This document shows, one piece after another, positions 33,751-42,726 of a DNA stretch of 64,000 nt (positions are counted from its first letter, which is position 1; every line of letters begins with the position of its first letter). The stretch spans positions 1 to 64,000 of the forward strand of contig NZ_JADTQG010000016.1 of assembly GCF_016008875.1 (NCBI RefSeq), read 5' to 3'. Both the position numbers and the translations under genes were made by a program. A model generated the notes under the pieces. The model did not search any database and had not been told where the DNA came from. It saw only the letters and a list, made by a program, of their open reading frames with translations. The DNA is from Ectopseudomonas mendocina. GTDB taxonomy: Bacteria; Pseudomonadota; Gammaproteobacteria; Pseudomonadales; Pseudomonadaceae.

Positions 33751-35652
33751 TCACGTTGCGAAGTGAATACGATGGCCTACCGCGTAGCCGGCCAGGCGCT
33801 CGCCAATGGCCTCGGCCAGTGCCTGATCCTGATTCGGCAGGTGAACGTGAGCCAGTTGACCTGCCTTGTCATCGCTCAGCACTTCGACCCGAGCGGCAGG
33901 ATGCAGCTCGCCGACGGCGGCTTGGTAGACGCGGGTGATGGCATCGAAGCGCAGCGCCGGCTTGAATGTCTTGCCCACTGCGGTGAGCGGCATGGCATCG
34001 ATGATCCAGGCGTCCTTGGGAATTGCGGCGCGCTCGGGAATGTGCGCGGCGGCATGCTCGAGCAGTTCCGCCTCGCTGATCTCGCTGCCGGGTTTGAGCT
34101 GCACGTAGACTACCGGCAGCTCGCCGGCCTTTTCGTCCGGCTTGCCGACGGCTGCGGCCATGGCCACGGCCGGGTGCTTGTGCAGGGCTTCTTCGATCAT
34201 CTGCGGGTCGATGTTGTGCCCGCCGCGGATGATCAGGTCCTTGCTGCGGCCGGTCAGCCAGATATAGCCATCGGCATCGACGCGGCCGAGGTCGCCGGTG
34301 TTGAACCAGTCGCCATCGACCCAGATGCCGACATTCTTGCTCGCCTGCAGATAGCCCTTGAATACCGTGGCGCCACGGATGCACAGGTTGCCAATTTCAT
34401 TTGGCGCGGCATCGCGAACGTAGTGTCCCTGTTCGTCGAGCACCTTGATGCGCACCTCGCAGTAGGGCATCGGCAGGCCGATGGAACCAGGGCGGCGTTC
34501 GCCGGCTGGCGGGTTGGCGCAGCTGCCACAGGTGCCTTCGGTCAGGCCGTAGCCTTCGATCAGGGTCAGGCCGGTTTTGGCCTCGAACTGGCGGATCAGC
34601 TCGACAGGCATCGGCGCGGCGCCGCACAGCGCGTATTTCAGCGAGGACAGGTCATGTCCTTCGCTGGGAATCTGCAGCAGGCCGGCATAGATGGTGGGAA
34701 CGCCGCTGAAGAAGCTGACCTTGTGGCGTTCGATCACTTTCCAGAAATTGCCGATCAGCGTGGTGTTGCGATAGCCCTGCGGCGTGGCCAGCAGCACCTC
34801 GGCGCCACCGATGAAGGCCGCCAGGCCGGTGACGATCACGCCGTTGACGTGAAACAGCGGCAGGCCGCAGAGCGTCACGTCACCGACGCCGAAGCGGGTC
34901 ACCAGGTTCATGCTGTAGGCCATGGCCACTTCGTTGCCGTGGCTGTGCGGCGCCAGTTTCGGCGTGCCGGTGGTACCGCCGGTATGGAAGTAGCTGGCGA
35001 TGTCCTCGGCGGCGATCACGCGTCCGCTTTCCAGATGGTCGGCGGGGCAGGCGGCGATGGTTTCATCGAAGTCCAGCACGCCGTCCGGCAACGGGCCGCG
35101 CTGGGCCTTGAGCGCACTGCGTTGCGGTTCCGGCAACAGGTTGGCCATGTCCACGCAGAGAATCGCCTTGAGCTCCGGCAGTTGATCGCGCAGCGCCTCG
35201 ACCTTGCCCCACAGGTCGGTGCCGGGGAAGGGCGCCAGGGTCACCAGTAGTTCGGACTCGGAGGCGTGGATCAGTTCGGCGATGTGCTCGGGATCGAGCA
35301 GCGGGTTGATCGCGTTGACGATCCCCGCCGCCTCGCCGCCCCAGATGGTGTAGTGGGTCTGCGGCAGATTGGGCAGCAGGAACGAGACTGCCTTGCCCGG
35401 GCGCAAACCCAGGCGATGAAAGGCATTGGCGGTCTGGGTGATCCTGGCCAGCAGCTCGGCATAGCTCAGGCGCAGTGGCGTTTCGTCGCCCGCGCCCTGG
35501 AGGATGAACGACAGCGCCGGTGCATCCGGGTTGGCCTGTGCCGTGCGGCGGATCAGCTCGAAGGTGCTGCCGGGTAGATCGCGCTCGCTCAAGGGCGTGC
35601 TCTCGATCTGCTCGATATCCTGCAGGGTGCGAATCAGGGGCGCTGTGCTCAT
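33751..35652 (-). CDS. Acyl-CoA synthetase (AMP-forming)
   Basis: The 633-residue ANL-superfamily enzyme activates a carboxylic acid with ATP and CoA. The P-loop-like motif is YFHTGGTTGTPKLAPHSH near residue 225, A5 is YGLTEG near 375, and the A7/A8 region includes DWFNTGDLGRVDADGYIWLTGRSKDLI near 455. The A10 lysine is in VGKTFKP near 575. Substrate chain length cannot be read. Homologues named acyl-CoA synthetase stand alone in pseudomonads. Its stop is close to the diguanylate cyclase promoter; the esterase gene lies 24 bases upstream and may be co-transcribed. Confidence 0.9.
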   Translation of the reverse strand: MSTAPLIRTLQDIEQIESTPLSERDLPGSTFELIRRTAQANPDAPALSFILQGAGDETPLRLSYAELLARITQTANAFHRLGLRPGKAVSFLLPNLPQTHYTIWGGEAAGIVNAINPLLDPEHIAELIHASESELLVTLAPFPGTDLWGKVEALRDQLPELKAILCVDMANLLPEPQRSALKAQRGPLPDGVLDFDETIAACPADHLESGRVIAAEDIASYFHTGGTTGTPKLAPHSHGNEVAMAYSMNLVTRFGVGDVTLCGLPLFHVNGVIVTGLAAFIGGAEVLLATPQGYRNTTLIGNFWKVIERHKVSFFSGVPTIYAGLLQIPSEGHDLSSLKYALCGAAPMPVELIRQFEAKTGLTLIEGYGLTEGTCGSCANPPAGERRPGSIGLPMPYCEVRIKVLDEQGHYVRDAAPNEIGNLCIRGATVFKGYLQASKNVGIWVDGDWFNTGDLGRVDADGYIWLTGRSKDLIIRGGHNIDPQMIEEALHKHPAVAMAAAVGKPDEKAGELPVVYVQLKPGSEISEAELLEHAAAHIPERAAIPKDAWIIDAMPLTAVGKTFKPALRFDAITRVYQAAVGELHPAARVEVLSDDKAGQLAHVHLPNQDQALAEAIGERLAGYAVGHRIHFAT

Positions 35653-35676
35653 TTATCGTGCATCTCTTCGGTTCGG

Positions 35677-36336
35677 TCAGTCGGCCAGCAACTGGCCCAA
35701 CCATTCGGCGATATCGCGAATCTCTTCCGGCAGGACCTCGTGGGTCATCGGATAGTCGCGCCATTGCACCTGTACGCCACTGGCGTGCAGGCGGTCGTAC
35801 GCGGCACGTCCCATGTCGGGTGTCACCACGTCGTCGAATCTGCCATGCAAACAAAGCACCGGCAGTTGTCTTTTTGTATCCGCCAACTGCATGTCGTCAC
35901 TGAAGGTCGGCGCGTAGGTCGACAGCGCCAACACCCCGCCGAGGCTCTGTTGGTAACGCAGGAAGGCGGTGTGCAGCACCACCGCGCCACCCTGGGAAAA
36001 GCCGGCCAGGACGATGCGCTCAGCGGCGATGGGGCTTTCACGCTCGGCTTCGATCAGCGCAATCACCTGATCGGCGGACTCGTCCAGCTGCGCCTGGTCG
36101 ATGGCGCGTGCCGGGCTCATGGCGAGGATGTCGTACCAGCTCGGCATGCTCCAGCCGCCATTGATGGTCACCGGACGGGTCGGCGCCTGCGGCAGGATGA
36201 AGCGCGTGGTCGGCAGGCGTTCCTGCAGCATCTCGGCGACCGGCAGGAAATCGTAGCGGTCAGCGCCCAGCCCGTGCAGCCAGATCACGCTGGCATCGGC
36301 GGTTTGCGGGGGCTGCAGAATCATGGGTGCGGTCAT
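35677..36336 (-). CDS. Carboxylesterase of the alpha/beta hydrolase (phospholipase/carboxylesterase) family
   Basis: The 219-residue protein has the nucleophile elbow GFSQGG near residue 115, the aspartate block HGRFDDVVTPDMGR near 165 and the catalytic histidine in YPMTHEVLPEE near 202. The N-terminal VIWLHGLGADRYDF gives the oxyanion hole. It matches small cytosolic esterases of the PA3859 type that cleave short acyl esters, and acyl-protein thioesterases. It shares direction and close spacing with the acyl-CoA synthetase gene. Confidence 0.9.
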   Translation of the reverse strand: MTAPMILQPPQTADASVIWLHGLGADRYDFLPVAEMLQERLPTTRFILPQAPTRPVTINGGWSMPSWYDILAMSPARAIDQAQLDESADQVIALIEAERESPIAAERIVLAGFSQGGAVVLHTAFLRYQQSLGGVLALSTYAPTFSDDMQLADTKRQLPVLCLHGRFDDVVTPDMGRAAYDRLHASGVQVQWRDYPMTHEVLPEEIRDIAEWLGQLLAD

Positions 36337-36472
36337 TGGTAGCTCCAGTGTGGTGCGGGTGCCTTTATTTGGGGCGACACCCTTTTCAAGGCTTGGCTAA
36401 TCTGTGAACAAGTTGTCGCACGGGTGAATCTTTTGCGCTTGACCCCTTTGGATACGGCAGTTCGCCGTGTTC

Positions 36473-36488
36473 TGGTACGGGGCTTGCT
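36473..36488 (+). promoter_or_regulatory. Sigma54 promoter upstream of aapJ
   Basis: TGGTACG-GGGC-TTGCT matches the -24/-12 consensus with correct spacing (one T for C in the -24 block). It lies in the 477-base gap between the esterase gene and aapJ and would give a leader of about 315 bases. An ACGGC/GCCGT inverted repeat (about 36454-36468) lies just upstream. Nitrogen or C4-dicarboxylate-type control of amino-acid uptake through RpoN is common in pseudomonads. Confidence 0.65.
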
Positions 36489-36813
36489 ATGGCTCATCCG
36501 GACTGACGACGCGGTGCGCTAACGGTAACACTGTGTAATGCGCGCTGCTAAACAGGCAGGAATCTGCTGTGGGGGGTTCCTAACCAGACCGTCGGGGCGG
36601 TGATACGCCCAGGCGGATGACGATCCGTCTCAGGCCCGTTCAATCAATGGGCAGGGCAGGAGCAGTTGGCCAGCAGAGGGTAATGCCGACTAGACTCCCG
36701 CCTGACGTTCGAACTTCTCGTCGATACCGTTGCTGCCAGCGGATCGCAAGCCTCAAAAGGGTGGGGAAGGCGGACGGAGACTCCAACACAACAAGAGCAA
36801 CTGGAGGTTTTTG

Positions 36814-37842
36814 ATGAAGATGGTGAAATCCACCCTGGCTGTTCTGACTACCGCAGCTGTGCTCGGTGTCAGTGGTTTTGCTCAGGCAGGCGCCACCCTG
36901 GATGCGGTGCAGAAGAAAGGCTTCGTGCAGTGCGGTATCAGCGACGGTCTGCCTGGTTTCTCCTACGCCGATGCAAAAGGCAATTACATGGGCCTGGACG
37001 TCGACGTCTGCCGCGCGGTTGCAGCCGCGGTGTTCGGTGACGCGACCAAGGTCAAGTACAGCCCGCTGACCGCCAAGGAGCGCTTCACCGCGCTGCAGTC
37101 CGGCGAAGTCGACATCCTTTCGCGCAACACCACCTGGACCAGCTCGCGCGATGCGGCGCTGGGCCTGAACTTCACCGGCGTGACCTACTACGACGGTCAG
37201 GGCTTTCTGGTGAACAAGAAGCTGGGGGTTTCCAGCGCCAAGGAACTGGACGGCGCCACCGTCTGCATCCAGGCCGGTACCACCACCGAGCTGAACCTCT
37301 CCGACTACTTCCGTGCCAACGGCATGAAGTACACCCCCATCACCTATGACACCTCCGACGAGAGCGCCAAGTCGGTCGAAGCCGGTCGTTGCGACGTGCT
37401 GACCTCCGACCAGTCGCAGCTGTACGCACAGCGCATCAAGCTGGCCACCCCGGGCGACTACGTGGTGCTGCCGGAAGTCATCTCCAAGGAGCCGCTCGGC
37501 CCGTCCGTTCGTCAGGGTGACGAGGAGTGGTTCGATATCGTGCGCTGGACCCTGTTCGCCATGCTCAACGCCGAAGAGCTGGGCGTGACCTCGGCCAACG
37601 TCGAAGAAACCGCCAAATCCACCAAGAACCCGGACGTAGCCCGTCTGCTGGGGACCGAAGGTGAGTTCGGCAAGGACCTCAAGCTGCCGAAAGACTGGGC
37701 AGTGCAGATCGTCAAGCAAGTCGGTAATTACGGCGAGTCCTTCGACCGTAACGTCGGTGCCGGCAGCGAGCTGAAGATCGAGCGTGGTCTCAACGCCCTT
37801 TGGAACAAGGGTGGTCTGCAGTACGCACCGCCGGTGCGTTGA
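36814..37842 (+). CDS. aapJ: Amino-acid ABC transporter, periplasmic binding protein
   Basis: The 342-residue protein has a signal peptide ending near FAQAGA (residue about 25). The solute-binding domain is of the AapJ/BztA type (VQCGISDGLPGFSYADAKG, RNTTWTSSRD, CIQAGTTTELNL). This family binds several L-amino acids, mainly glutamate, glutamine, aspartate and asparagine. The ATG at 36814 follows GGAGG; the frame is open further upstream but without homology. It is the first gene of aapJQMP. Confidence 0.92.
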   Translation: MKMVKSTLAVLTTAAVLGVSGFAQAGATLDAVQKKGFVQCGISDGLPGFSYADAKGNYMGLDVDVCRAVAAAVFGDATKVKYSPLTAKERFTALQSGEVDILSRNTTWTSSRDAALGLNFTGVTYYDGQGFLVNKKLGVSSAKELDGATVCIQAGTTTELNLSDYFRANGMKYTPITYDTSDESAKSVEAGRCDVLTSDQSQLYAQRIKLATPGDYVVLPEVISKEPLGPSVRQGDEEWFDIVRWTLFAMLNAEELGVTSANVEETAKSTKNPDVARLLGTEGEFGKDLKLPKDWAVQIVKQVGNYGESFDRNVGAGSELKIERGLNALWNKGGLQYAPPVR

Positions 37843-37938
37843 CCGTCCACAGCGGCAGGCCTAGCGCCTGCCGCTGTCGTTTCCGATTAGTGAAACCCGG
37901 CCTGATTGTGTGCGGCCGGGGCTTCCGTGAGGGTTGTC

Positions 37939-39123
37939 ATGCATACGACTGCTAACGCCCCGCGCCCGCGTGGATCGCTTCTGAACGATCCGCAGGTGCG
38001 CGCCTGGGCTTTCCAGATCATTGCCGTTGTCGCCGTCGTGGCGCTCGGCTGGTTTCTCTTCCAGAACACCCAGGCCAACCTGGAGAAGCGCGGGATCATC
38101 TCCGGCTTCGCGTTCCTCAACAACAGCGCCGGCTTCGGTATCGCCCAGCACCTGATCGACTACACCGAGAGCAACAGCTACGGTCGCGTGTTCGTGGTCG
38201 GTCTGCTCAATACGCTGCTGGTGTCCTTCATCGGCATCGTGCTGGCCTCCATACTCGGCTTCGTGCTGGGCGTGGCGCGGCTGTCGCCGAACTGGCTGAT
38301 CAGCAAACTGGCCACCGTCTATATCGAGATCTTCCGCAACATCCCGCCGCTGCTGCAGATCCTCTTCTGGTACTTCGCGGTCTTCCTCGCCCTGCCCGGA
38401 CCGCGGCAGAGCCTGGATGTTGGCGAAACCTTCTTCCTCAACAGCCGTGGTCTGTACATGCCGGCGCCGAGCCCGTCGGAGAGTTTCGGCCTGTTCGTTG
38501 TGATCCTGCTGGCCACCATCGTCGGCATCATCGCGCTGGGGCGCTGGGCCAAGAAGCGCCGCGAAGCCACCGGCAAGATCTTCCCGCTGCTGTGGACATC
38601 GCTGGCGCTGATCGTCGTGATCCCCGGGGTGACGGCTCTAGTCGCCGGTAACCCGCTGGTGTGGAGCGTGCCGGAGCTGACCGGTTTCAACTTCCGCGGC
38701 GGCTGGGTGATGATTCCCGAGCTGATGGCGCTGACCCTGGCGCTGACCATCTACACCGCAGCCTTCATCGCCGAGAACGTGCGCTCGGGGATCATGGCGG
38801 TCAGCCATGGCCAGACCGAAGCCGCGCGTTCGCTGGGCCTGCGCCCAGGCATCACCCTGCGCCTGGTGATCATCCCGCAGGCACTGCGCGTGATCATCCC
38901 GCCGTTGACCAGCCAGTACCTCAATCTGGCGAAGAACTCCTCGTTGGCGGCCGGCATCGGCTACCCCGACATGGTCTCGCTGTTCGCCGGCACGGTACTC
39001 AACCAGACCGGTCAGGCGATCGAGGTCATGGCGATCACCATGAGCGTTTATCTGGCTATCAGCATCAGCATTTCCCTGCTGATGAACTGGTACAACAAGC
39101 GCATCGCGCTGACCGAGCGGTAA
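37939..39123 (+). CDS. aapQ: Amino-acid ABC transporter permease AapQ
   Basis: The 394-residue permease has about eight membrane spans. It carries the EAA loop EAARSLGLRPGITLRLVIIPQALRV near residue 305, which contacts the ATPase. The N-terminal half with FRNIPPLLQILFWYF is typical of AapQ/BztB. The start at 37939 (MHTTANAPRPRGSLL) is preferred over 37906 because it follows GAGGG and matches the family N-terminus. It pairs with AapM. Confidence 0.92.
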   Translation: MHTTANAPRPRGSLLNDPQVRAWAFQIIAVVAVVALGWFLFQNTQANLEKRGIISGFAFLNNSAGFGIAQHLIDYTESNSYGRVFVVGLLNTLLVSFIGIVLASILGFVLGVARLSPNWLISKLATVYIEIFRNIPPLLQILFWYFAVFLALPGPRQSLDVGETFFLNSRGLYMPAPSPSESFGLFVVILLATIVGIIALGRWAKKRREATGKIFPLLWTSLALIVVIPGVTALVAGNPLVWSVPELTGFNFRGGWVMIPELMALTLALTIYTAAFIAENVRSGIMAVSHGQTEAARSLGLRPGITLRLVIIPQALRVIIPPLTSQYLNLAKNSSLAAGIGYPDMVSLFAGTVLNQTGQAIEVMAITMSVYLAISISISLLMNWYNKRIALTER

Positions 39124-39132
39124 GGAGCAGCC

Positions 39133-40230
39133 ATGCAGACTCATATCTTCAAGCCTGACCTGCCGCCGCCGAGCATGAGCGTCGGCGCGCTGGGCTGGCT
39201 CAAGGCCAACCTGTTCTCCAACTGGTTCAACACCCTGCTGACCCTGCTGGCGCTGTACCTGATCTGGCTCGTGGTTCCACCGCTTCTGCAGTGGGCGATC
39301 TTCGATGCCAACTGGGTGGGCAGCACCCGCGCCGACTGCACCAAGGAAGGCGCGTGCTGGGTGTTCATTCAGCAACGCTTCGGCCAGTTCATGTACGGCT
39401 TTTACCCTGGCGAGCAGCGCTGGCGGGTCGATGCCACCATCTGGCTGGCCATCGTCGGGGCGGCGCCGCTGTTCGTCCCGCAGATGCCGCGCAAGGCCTT
39501 CTATGGCGTGGCATTCCTGGTGATTTACCCGATCATCGCCTGGTGCCTGCTGCACGGCGGCGTGTTCGGCCTGAGCGTGGTGCCTACCAGCCGCTGGGGC
39601 GGCCTGATGCTGACATTGGTAATCGCCTATGTAGGCATCACCGGCGCCTTGCCGCTGGGCATCCTGCTGGCGCTGGGGCGACGTTCGAACCTGCCGGCGA
39701 TCAAGGTCATCTGTGTCACCTTCATCGAATTCTGGCGCGGCGTGCCGCTGATCATCGTGCTGTTCATGTCTTCGGTGATGCTGCCGTTGTTCCTGCCCGA
39801 AGGCATGAGCCTCGACAAGCTGCTGCGAGCCCTGGTGATGGTGATCTTCTTCGAGGCCGCCTATATCGCCGAAGTGGTGCGCGGTGGCATGCAGGCCATC
39901 CCCAAGGGCCAGTACGAGGCGGCCGCGGCCATGGGCCTGGGCTACTGGCGGACGATGGGGCTGGTGATCCTGCCGCAGGCGCTCAAGCTGGTGATTCCAG
40001 GCATCGTCAACACTTTCATCGCCCTGTTCAAGGACACCAGCCTGGTGATCATCATCGGCCTGTTCGATCTGCTCAACAGCATCAAGCAGGCGACCACCGA
40101 CCCGGCTTGGCTGGGCATGGCCACCGAGGGCTATGTGTTCGCCGCGCTGGTCTTCTGGATTTTCTGTTTTGGTATGTCCCGCTACTCCATGCATCTGGAG
40201 AGGAAGCTGGACACCGGCCATAAGCGTTAG
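39133..40230 (+). CDS. aapM: Amino-acid ABC transporter permease AapM
   Basis: The 365-residue permease has an EAA loop EAAAAMGLGYWRTMGLVILPQALKL near residue 256 and eight or so hydrophobic spans. It carries the conserved FIEFWRGVPLIIVLFMSSVMLPLF block. It follows aapQ by nine bases with an AAGGAG ribosome site and forms the membrane heterodimer with it. Confidence 0.93.
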   Translation: MQTHIFKPDLPPPSMSVGALGWLKANLFSNWFNTLLTLLALYLIWLVVPPLLQWAIFDANWVGSTRADCTKEGACWVFIQQRFGQFMYGFYPGEQRWRVDATIWLAIVGAAPLFVPQMPRKAFYGVAFLVIYPIIAWCLLHGGVFGLSVVPTSRWGGLMLTLVIAYVGITGALPLGILLALGRRSNLPAIKVICVTFIEFWRGVPLIIVLFMSSVMLPLFLPEGMSLDKLLRALVMVIFFEAAYIAEVVRGGMQAIPKGQYEAAAAMGLGYWRTMGLVILPQALKLVIPGIVNTFIALFKDTSLVIIIGLFDLLNSIKQATTDPAWLGMATEGYVFAALVFWIFCFGMSRYSMHLERKLDTGHKR

Positions 40231-40239
40231 GAGTTAGTC

Positions 40240-41001
40240 ATGAGTGAAGTCAACAAGCAACCCAGCGCCGAGCCGATGATCCTGCTGCAGGGCGTGAACA
40301 AGTGGTACGGCCAGTTCCACGTGCTCAAGGACATCAACCTCAGCGTGCAACCGGGCGAGCGTATCGTGTTGTGCGGGCCGTCCGGCTCGGGCAAGTCCAC
40401 CACCATTCGCTGCATCAACCGTCTGGAAGAGCATCAGCAGGGGCGTATCGTGGTCGACGGCACCGAGCTGACCAGCGATCTCAAGCACATCGAGGCGATC
40501 CGTCGCGAGGTGGGCATGGTGTTCCAGCACTTCAACCTGTTCCCGCACCTGACCGTGCTGCAGAACTGCACGCTGGCGCCGATGTGGGTGCGCAAGATGC
40601 CCAAGCGCCAGGCCGAGGAAATCGCCATGCACTTTCTCGAGCGTGTGCGCATTCCCGAACAGGCCCACAAGTTTCCGGGGCAGCTCTCCGGTGGCCAGCA
40701 GCAGCGTGTGGCGATCGCTCGTGCGCTGTGCATGAAACCGAAGATCATGCTGTTCGACGAGCCGACCTCGGCCCTCGACCCGGAGATGGTGAAAGAGGTG
40801 CTGGACACCATGATCGGCCTGGCCGAAGACGGCATGACCATGCTCTGCGTGACCCACGAGATGGGCTTTGCCCGTACCGTGGCTAACCGGGTGATCTTCA
40901 TGGACAAGGGCGAGATCGTCGAGCAGGCCGAGCCCAACACCTTCTTCACCAACCCGCAGAACGAGCGCACCAAGCTGTTCCTCAGCCAGATCCTGCACTG
41001 A
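40240..41001 (+). CDS. aapP: Amino-acid ABC transporter ATPase AapP
   Basis: The 253-residue ABC ATPase has Walker A GPSGSGKST near residue 47, the Q-loop at VFQHFNLFPHL, signature LSGGQQQR near 148, Walker B IMLFDEPTSALDPEM near 168 and the H-loop VTHEMGF. It belongs to the polar amino-acid uptake subfamily (GlnQ/AapP). It is the last gene of the operon; a terminator follows at 41023. Confidence 0.95.
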   Translation: MSEVNKQPSAEPMILLQGVNKWYGQFHVLKDINLSVQPGERIVLCGPSGSGKSTTIRCINRLEEHQQGRIVVDGTELTSDLKHIEAIRREVGMVFQHFNLFPHLTVLQNCTLAPMWVRKMPKRQAEEIAMHFLERVRIPEQAHKFPGQLSGGQQQRVAIARALCMKPKIMLFDEPTSALDPEMVKEVLDTMIGLAEDGMTMLCVTHEMGFARTVANRVIFMDKGEIVEQAEPNTFFTNPQNERTKLFLSQILH

Positions 41002-41022
41002 GTCGGCGTCGCGTTGTGGATC

Positions 41023-41046
41023 AGGGAGCCTTCAGGCTCCCTTTTT
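41023..41046 (+). terminator. Terminator of the aap operon
   Basis: AGGGAGCC-TTCA-GGCTCCCT followed by TTTT. The convergent glxA-like gene ends just beyond it. Confidence 0.9.
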
Positions 41047-41058
41047 CTTTGCCTGGTA

Positions 41059-42000
41059 TTAACTGCGTCGCATGCGTTTGCGAAAGGCGCCGGGCGTTTC
41101 GTCGCACAGCTGTTTGAAGCGCTTGGCGAAGGTGGCGCGGTCGGCGAACCCGACTTCGCTGGCGATCTGCTCCAGTGACTGCGTCGAGTCGGCCAGCGCC
41201 TGTTGCGCGACGCTGATGCGCAGGCGCTGCAGGTAGTCGCCTGGGGTCAGCCCGGTGCCCTGTTTGAAACGGCGCAGCAGGGTGCGCGCCGAGCAATGAG
41301 CCTGCTGCGCCAGGCGGTTGAGATCAATGGCCTCGGCGTGGTGTTCGCGCAGCCAGGCCAATAGCGGCGCCAGTGCCTTGTCTTCGGTGTAGGGTAGCAG
41401 TGGAGCGAAGCGCGTCTGCGTGCCGCGCTGGCGCTCGATCACCATGGCACTGGCCACCTGTTGTGCCAGCCATTCGCCGGCATGTCGGGCGATGAGGTGC
41501 AAGCACAGGTCGAGCCCGGCCTGGGCGCCCCCGGAGCAGAACAACGGGCCATCTTCGGTTACCAGCAGGTCGCTGCGCAGGTTTACCTGCGGAAAGTGGC
41601 GGGAGAAGGCCCCGGCCAGTGCCCAGTGGGTGGTCGCCTGGCGACCATCGAGCAACCCGGCGGCGGCCAGCAGGAAGGCGCTGCTGCACAGGCTCGCTAT
41701 CTGTTGCCGGTCGCGTCGGGCCAGCCAGGGCAGAAGCTCGGCGTTGCTCTCCAGGGTCTTACTGATGGCGCTGCCGGTGGCGGGCACGATCAGCAGGTCG
41801 GCCTGTTCGGCCAACTGCAGGCCGCCATCGACCCGGATTTGCGCGAACTCCAACTGCACCGACTGTCCATCGAGGCTGAAGCGCTGCAGCTCGAAGCACG
41901 GCGTATCGGCGAGGCGATTGGCCAGGCTGAAGGCGTCTTGCGCCATGCTCAGGCTGGAGCAGATGGTTTGCGGGCAGACGTAAAGGGCGATGCGCAGCAT
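41059..42000 (-). CDS. GlxA-family transcriptional regulator (DJ-1/PfpI-like + AraC HTH)
   Basis: The 313-residue protein has an N-terminal DJ-1/PfpI amidase-like domain (residues about 1-185). The nucleophile-elbow region reads SLCSSAFLLAAAGLLDGRQATTHW. A C-terminal AraC-type double helix-turn-helix (about 210-313) carries SARTLLRRFKQGTGLTPGDYLQRLR and EVGFADRATFAKRFKQ. Relatives control catabolic genes for quaternary amines or amino acids (GbdR, ArgR types). Its target here is not evident; it might control the neighbouring NTF2-like gene or the aap operon. Confidence 0.9.
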   Translation of the reverse strand: MLRIALYVCPQTICSSLSMAQDAFSLANRLADTPCFELQRFSLDGQSVQLEFAQIRVDGGLQLAEQADLLIVPATGSAISKTLESNAELLPWLARRDRQQIASLCSSAFLLAAAGLLDGRQATTHWALAGAFSRHFPQVNLRSDLLVTEDGPLFCSGGAQAGLDLCLHLIARHAGEWLAQQVASAMVIERQRGTQTRFAPLLPYTEDKALAPLLAWLREHHAEAIDLNRLAQQAHCSARTLLRRFKQGTGLTPGDYLQRLRISVAQQALADSTQSLEQIASEVGFADRATFAKRFKQLCDETPGAFRKRMRRS

Positions 42001-42154
42001 AAAACCGGCTCTTGTGTGGATTGGCGATTATTGACACAAGGTTGTCTTTATCGCCAGTCGTCACCGGATTCTCCCGCGCACAAACTAGGCTGCATTCACG
42101 TGCCGTAGCGCGCATACGCGCCGGTCACCACCAGAACGCACGCAGGAACGAGTC

Positions 42155-42625
42155 ATGAGCCACCCCAACGCCGAACTACTCCAGCGTTTCTACAGCGCTT
42201 TCCAGAAGCTCGATGCCGAGACCATGGCGGCCTGCTACGCCGAGGACGTGAAGTTCTCCGACCCGGTCTTCGTTGGCCTGCGCGGCGCAGAGGCAGGTGA
42301 TATGTGGCGCATGCTGTGCAGCCGCGCCGAAGACTTTTCGCTGACCTTCGACTCGGTGCACGCCGATGACCATGCCGGCAGTGCGCGCTGGATTGCCAGC
42401 TACCGCTTCAGTGCCACTGGTCGCCAGGTGGTCAACCACATCCAGGCGCGCTTCGTGTTCCGCGACGGACTGATCGTCGAACATCGTGATCATTTCGATC
42501 TGTGGCGATGGGCGCGTCAGGCGCTGGGTGGCAAGGGGCTGCTATTGGGCTGGGCGCCACCGGTTCAGGCCGCCATTCGTCGACAGGCGGCACGCGGTCT
42601 CGTCCAATTCCGCGCTTCGCGCTAA
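42155..42625 (+). CDS. NTF2-like/SnoaL-like domain protein
   Basis: The 156-residue protein has a single cone-shaped NTF2/SnoaL-type domain: N-terminal helix LLQRFYSAFQKLDAETMAACYAEDVKFSDPVF, then strands ending with FVFRDGLIVEHRDHFDLWRWARQALG. Members are isomerases, hydrolases or binding proteins, and this sequence does not tell which. Divergent from the GlxA-type regulator gene with a 154-base shared promoter region. Confidence 0.85.
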   Translation: MSHPNAELLQRFYSAFQKLDAETMAACYAEDVKFSDPVFVGLRGAEAGDMWRMLCSRAEDFSLTFDSVHADDHAGSARWIASYRFSATGRQVVNHIQARFVFRDGLIVEHRDHFDLWRWARQALGGKGLLLGWAPPVQAAIRRQAARGLVQFRASR

Positions 42626-42726
42626 GGCGGGCGAAGGAACGCAGTGGTAGGCTATTCGGTCTTAGCCTTCAATAATGAGCGTGCGCACATGGGGTGTCGC
42701 ACCTCCACTGCCAATCGAGACCTGCC

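Noticed and set aside
33739..35250. 503-codon plus-strand frame over the acyl-CoA synthetase gene
   Set aside because: Shadow of a gene with all catalytic motifs on the other strand.
36730..36813. Longer AapJ starting at 36730
   Set aside because: It would put 28 polar residues before a normal signal peptide, and the strong GGAGG site precedes the ATG at 36814.
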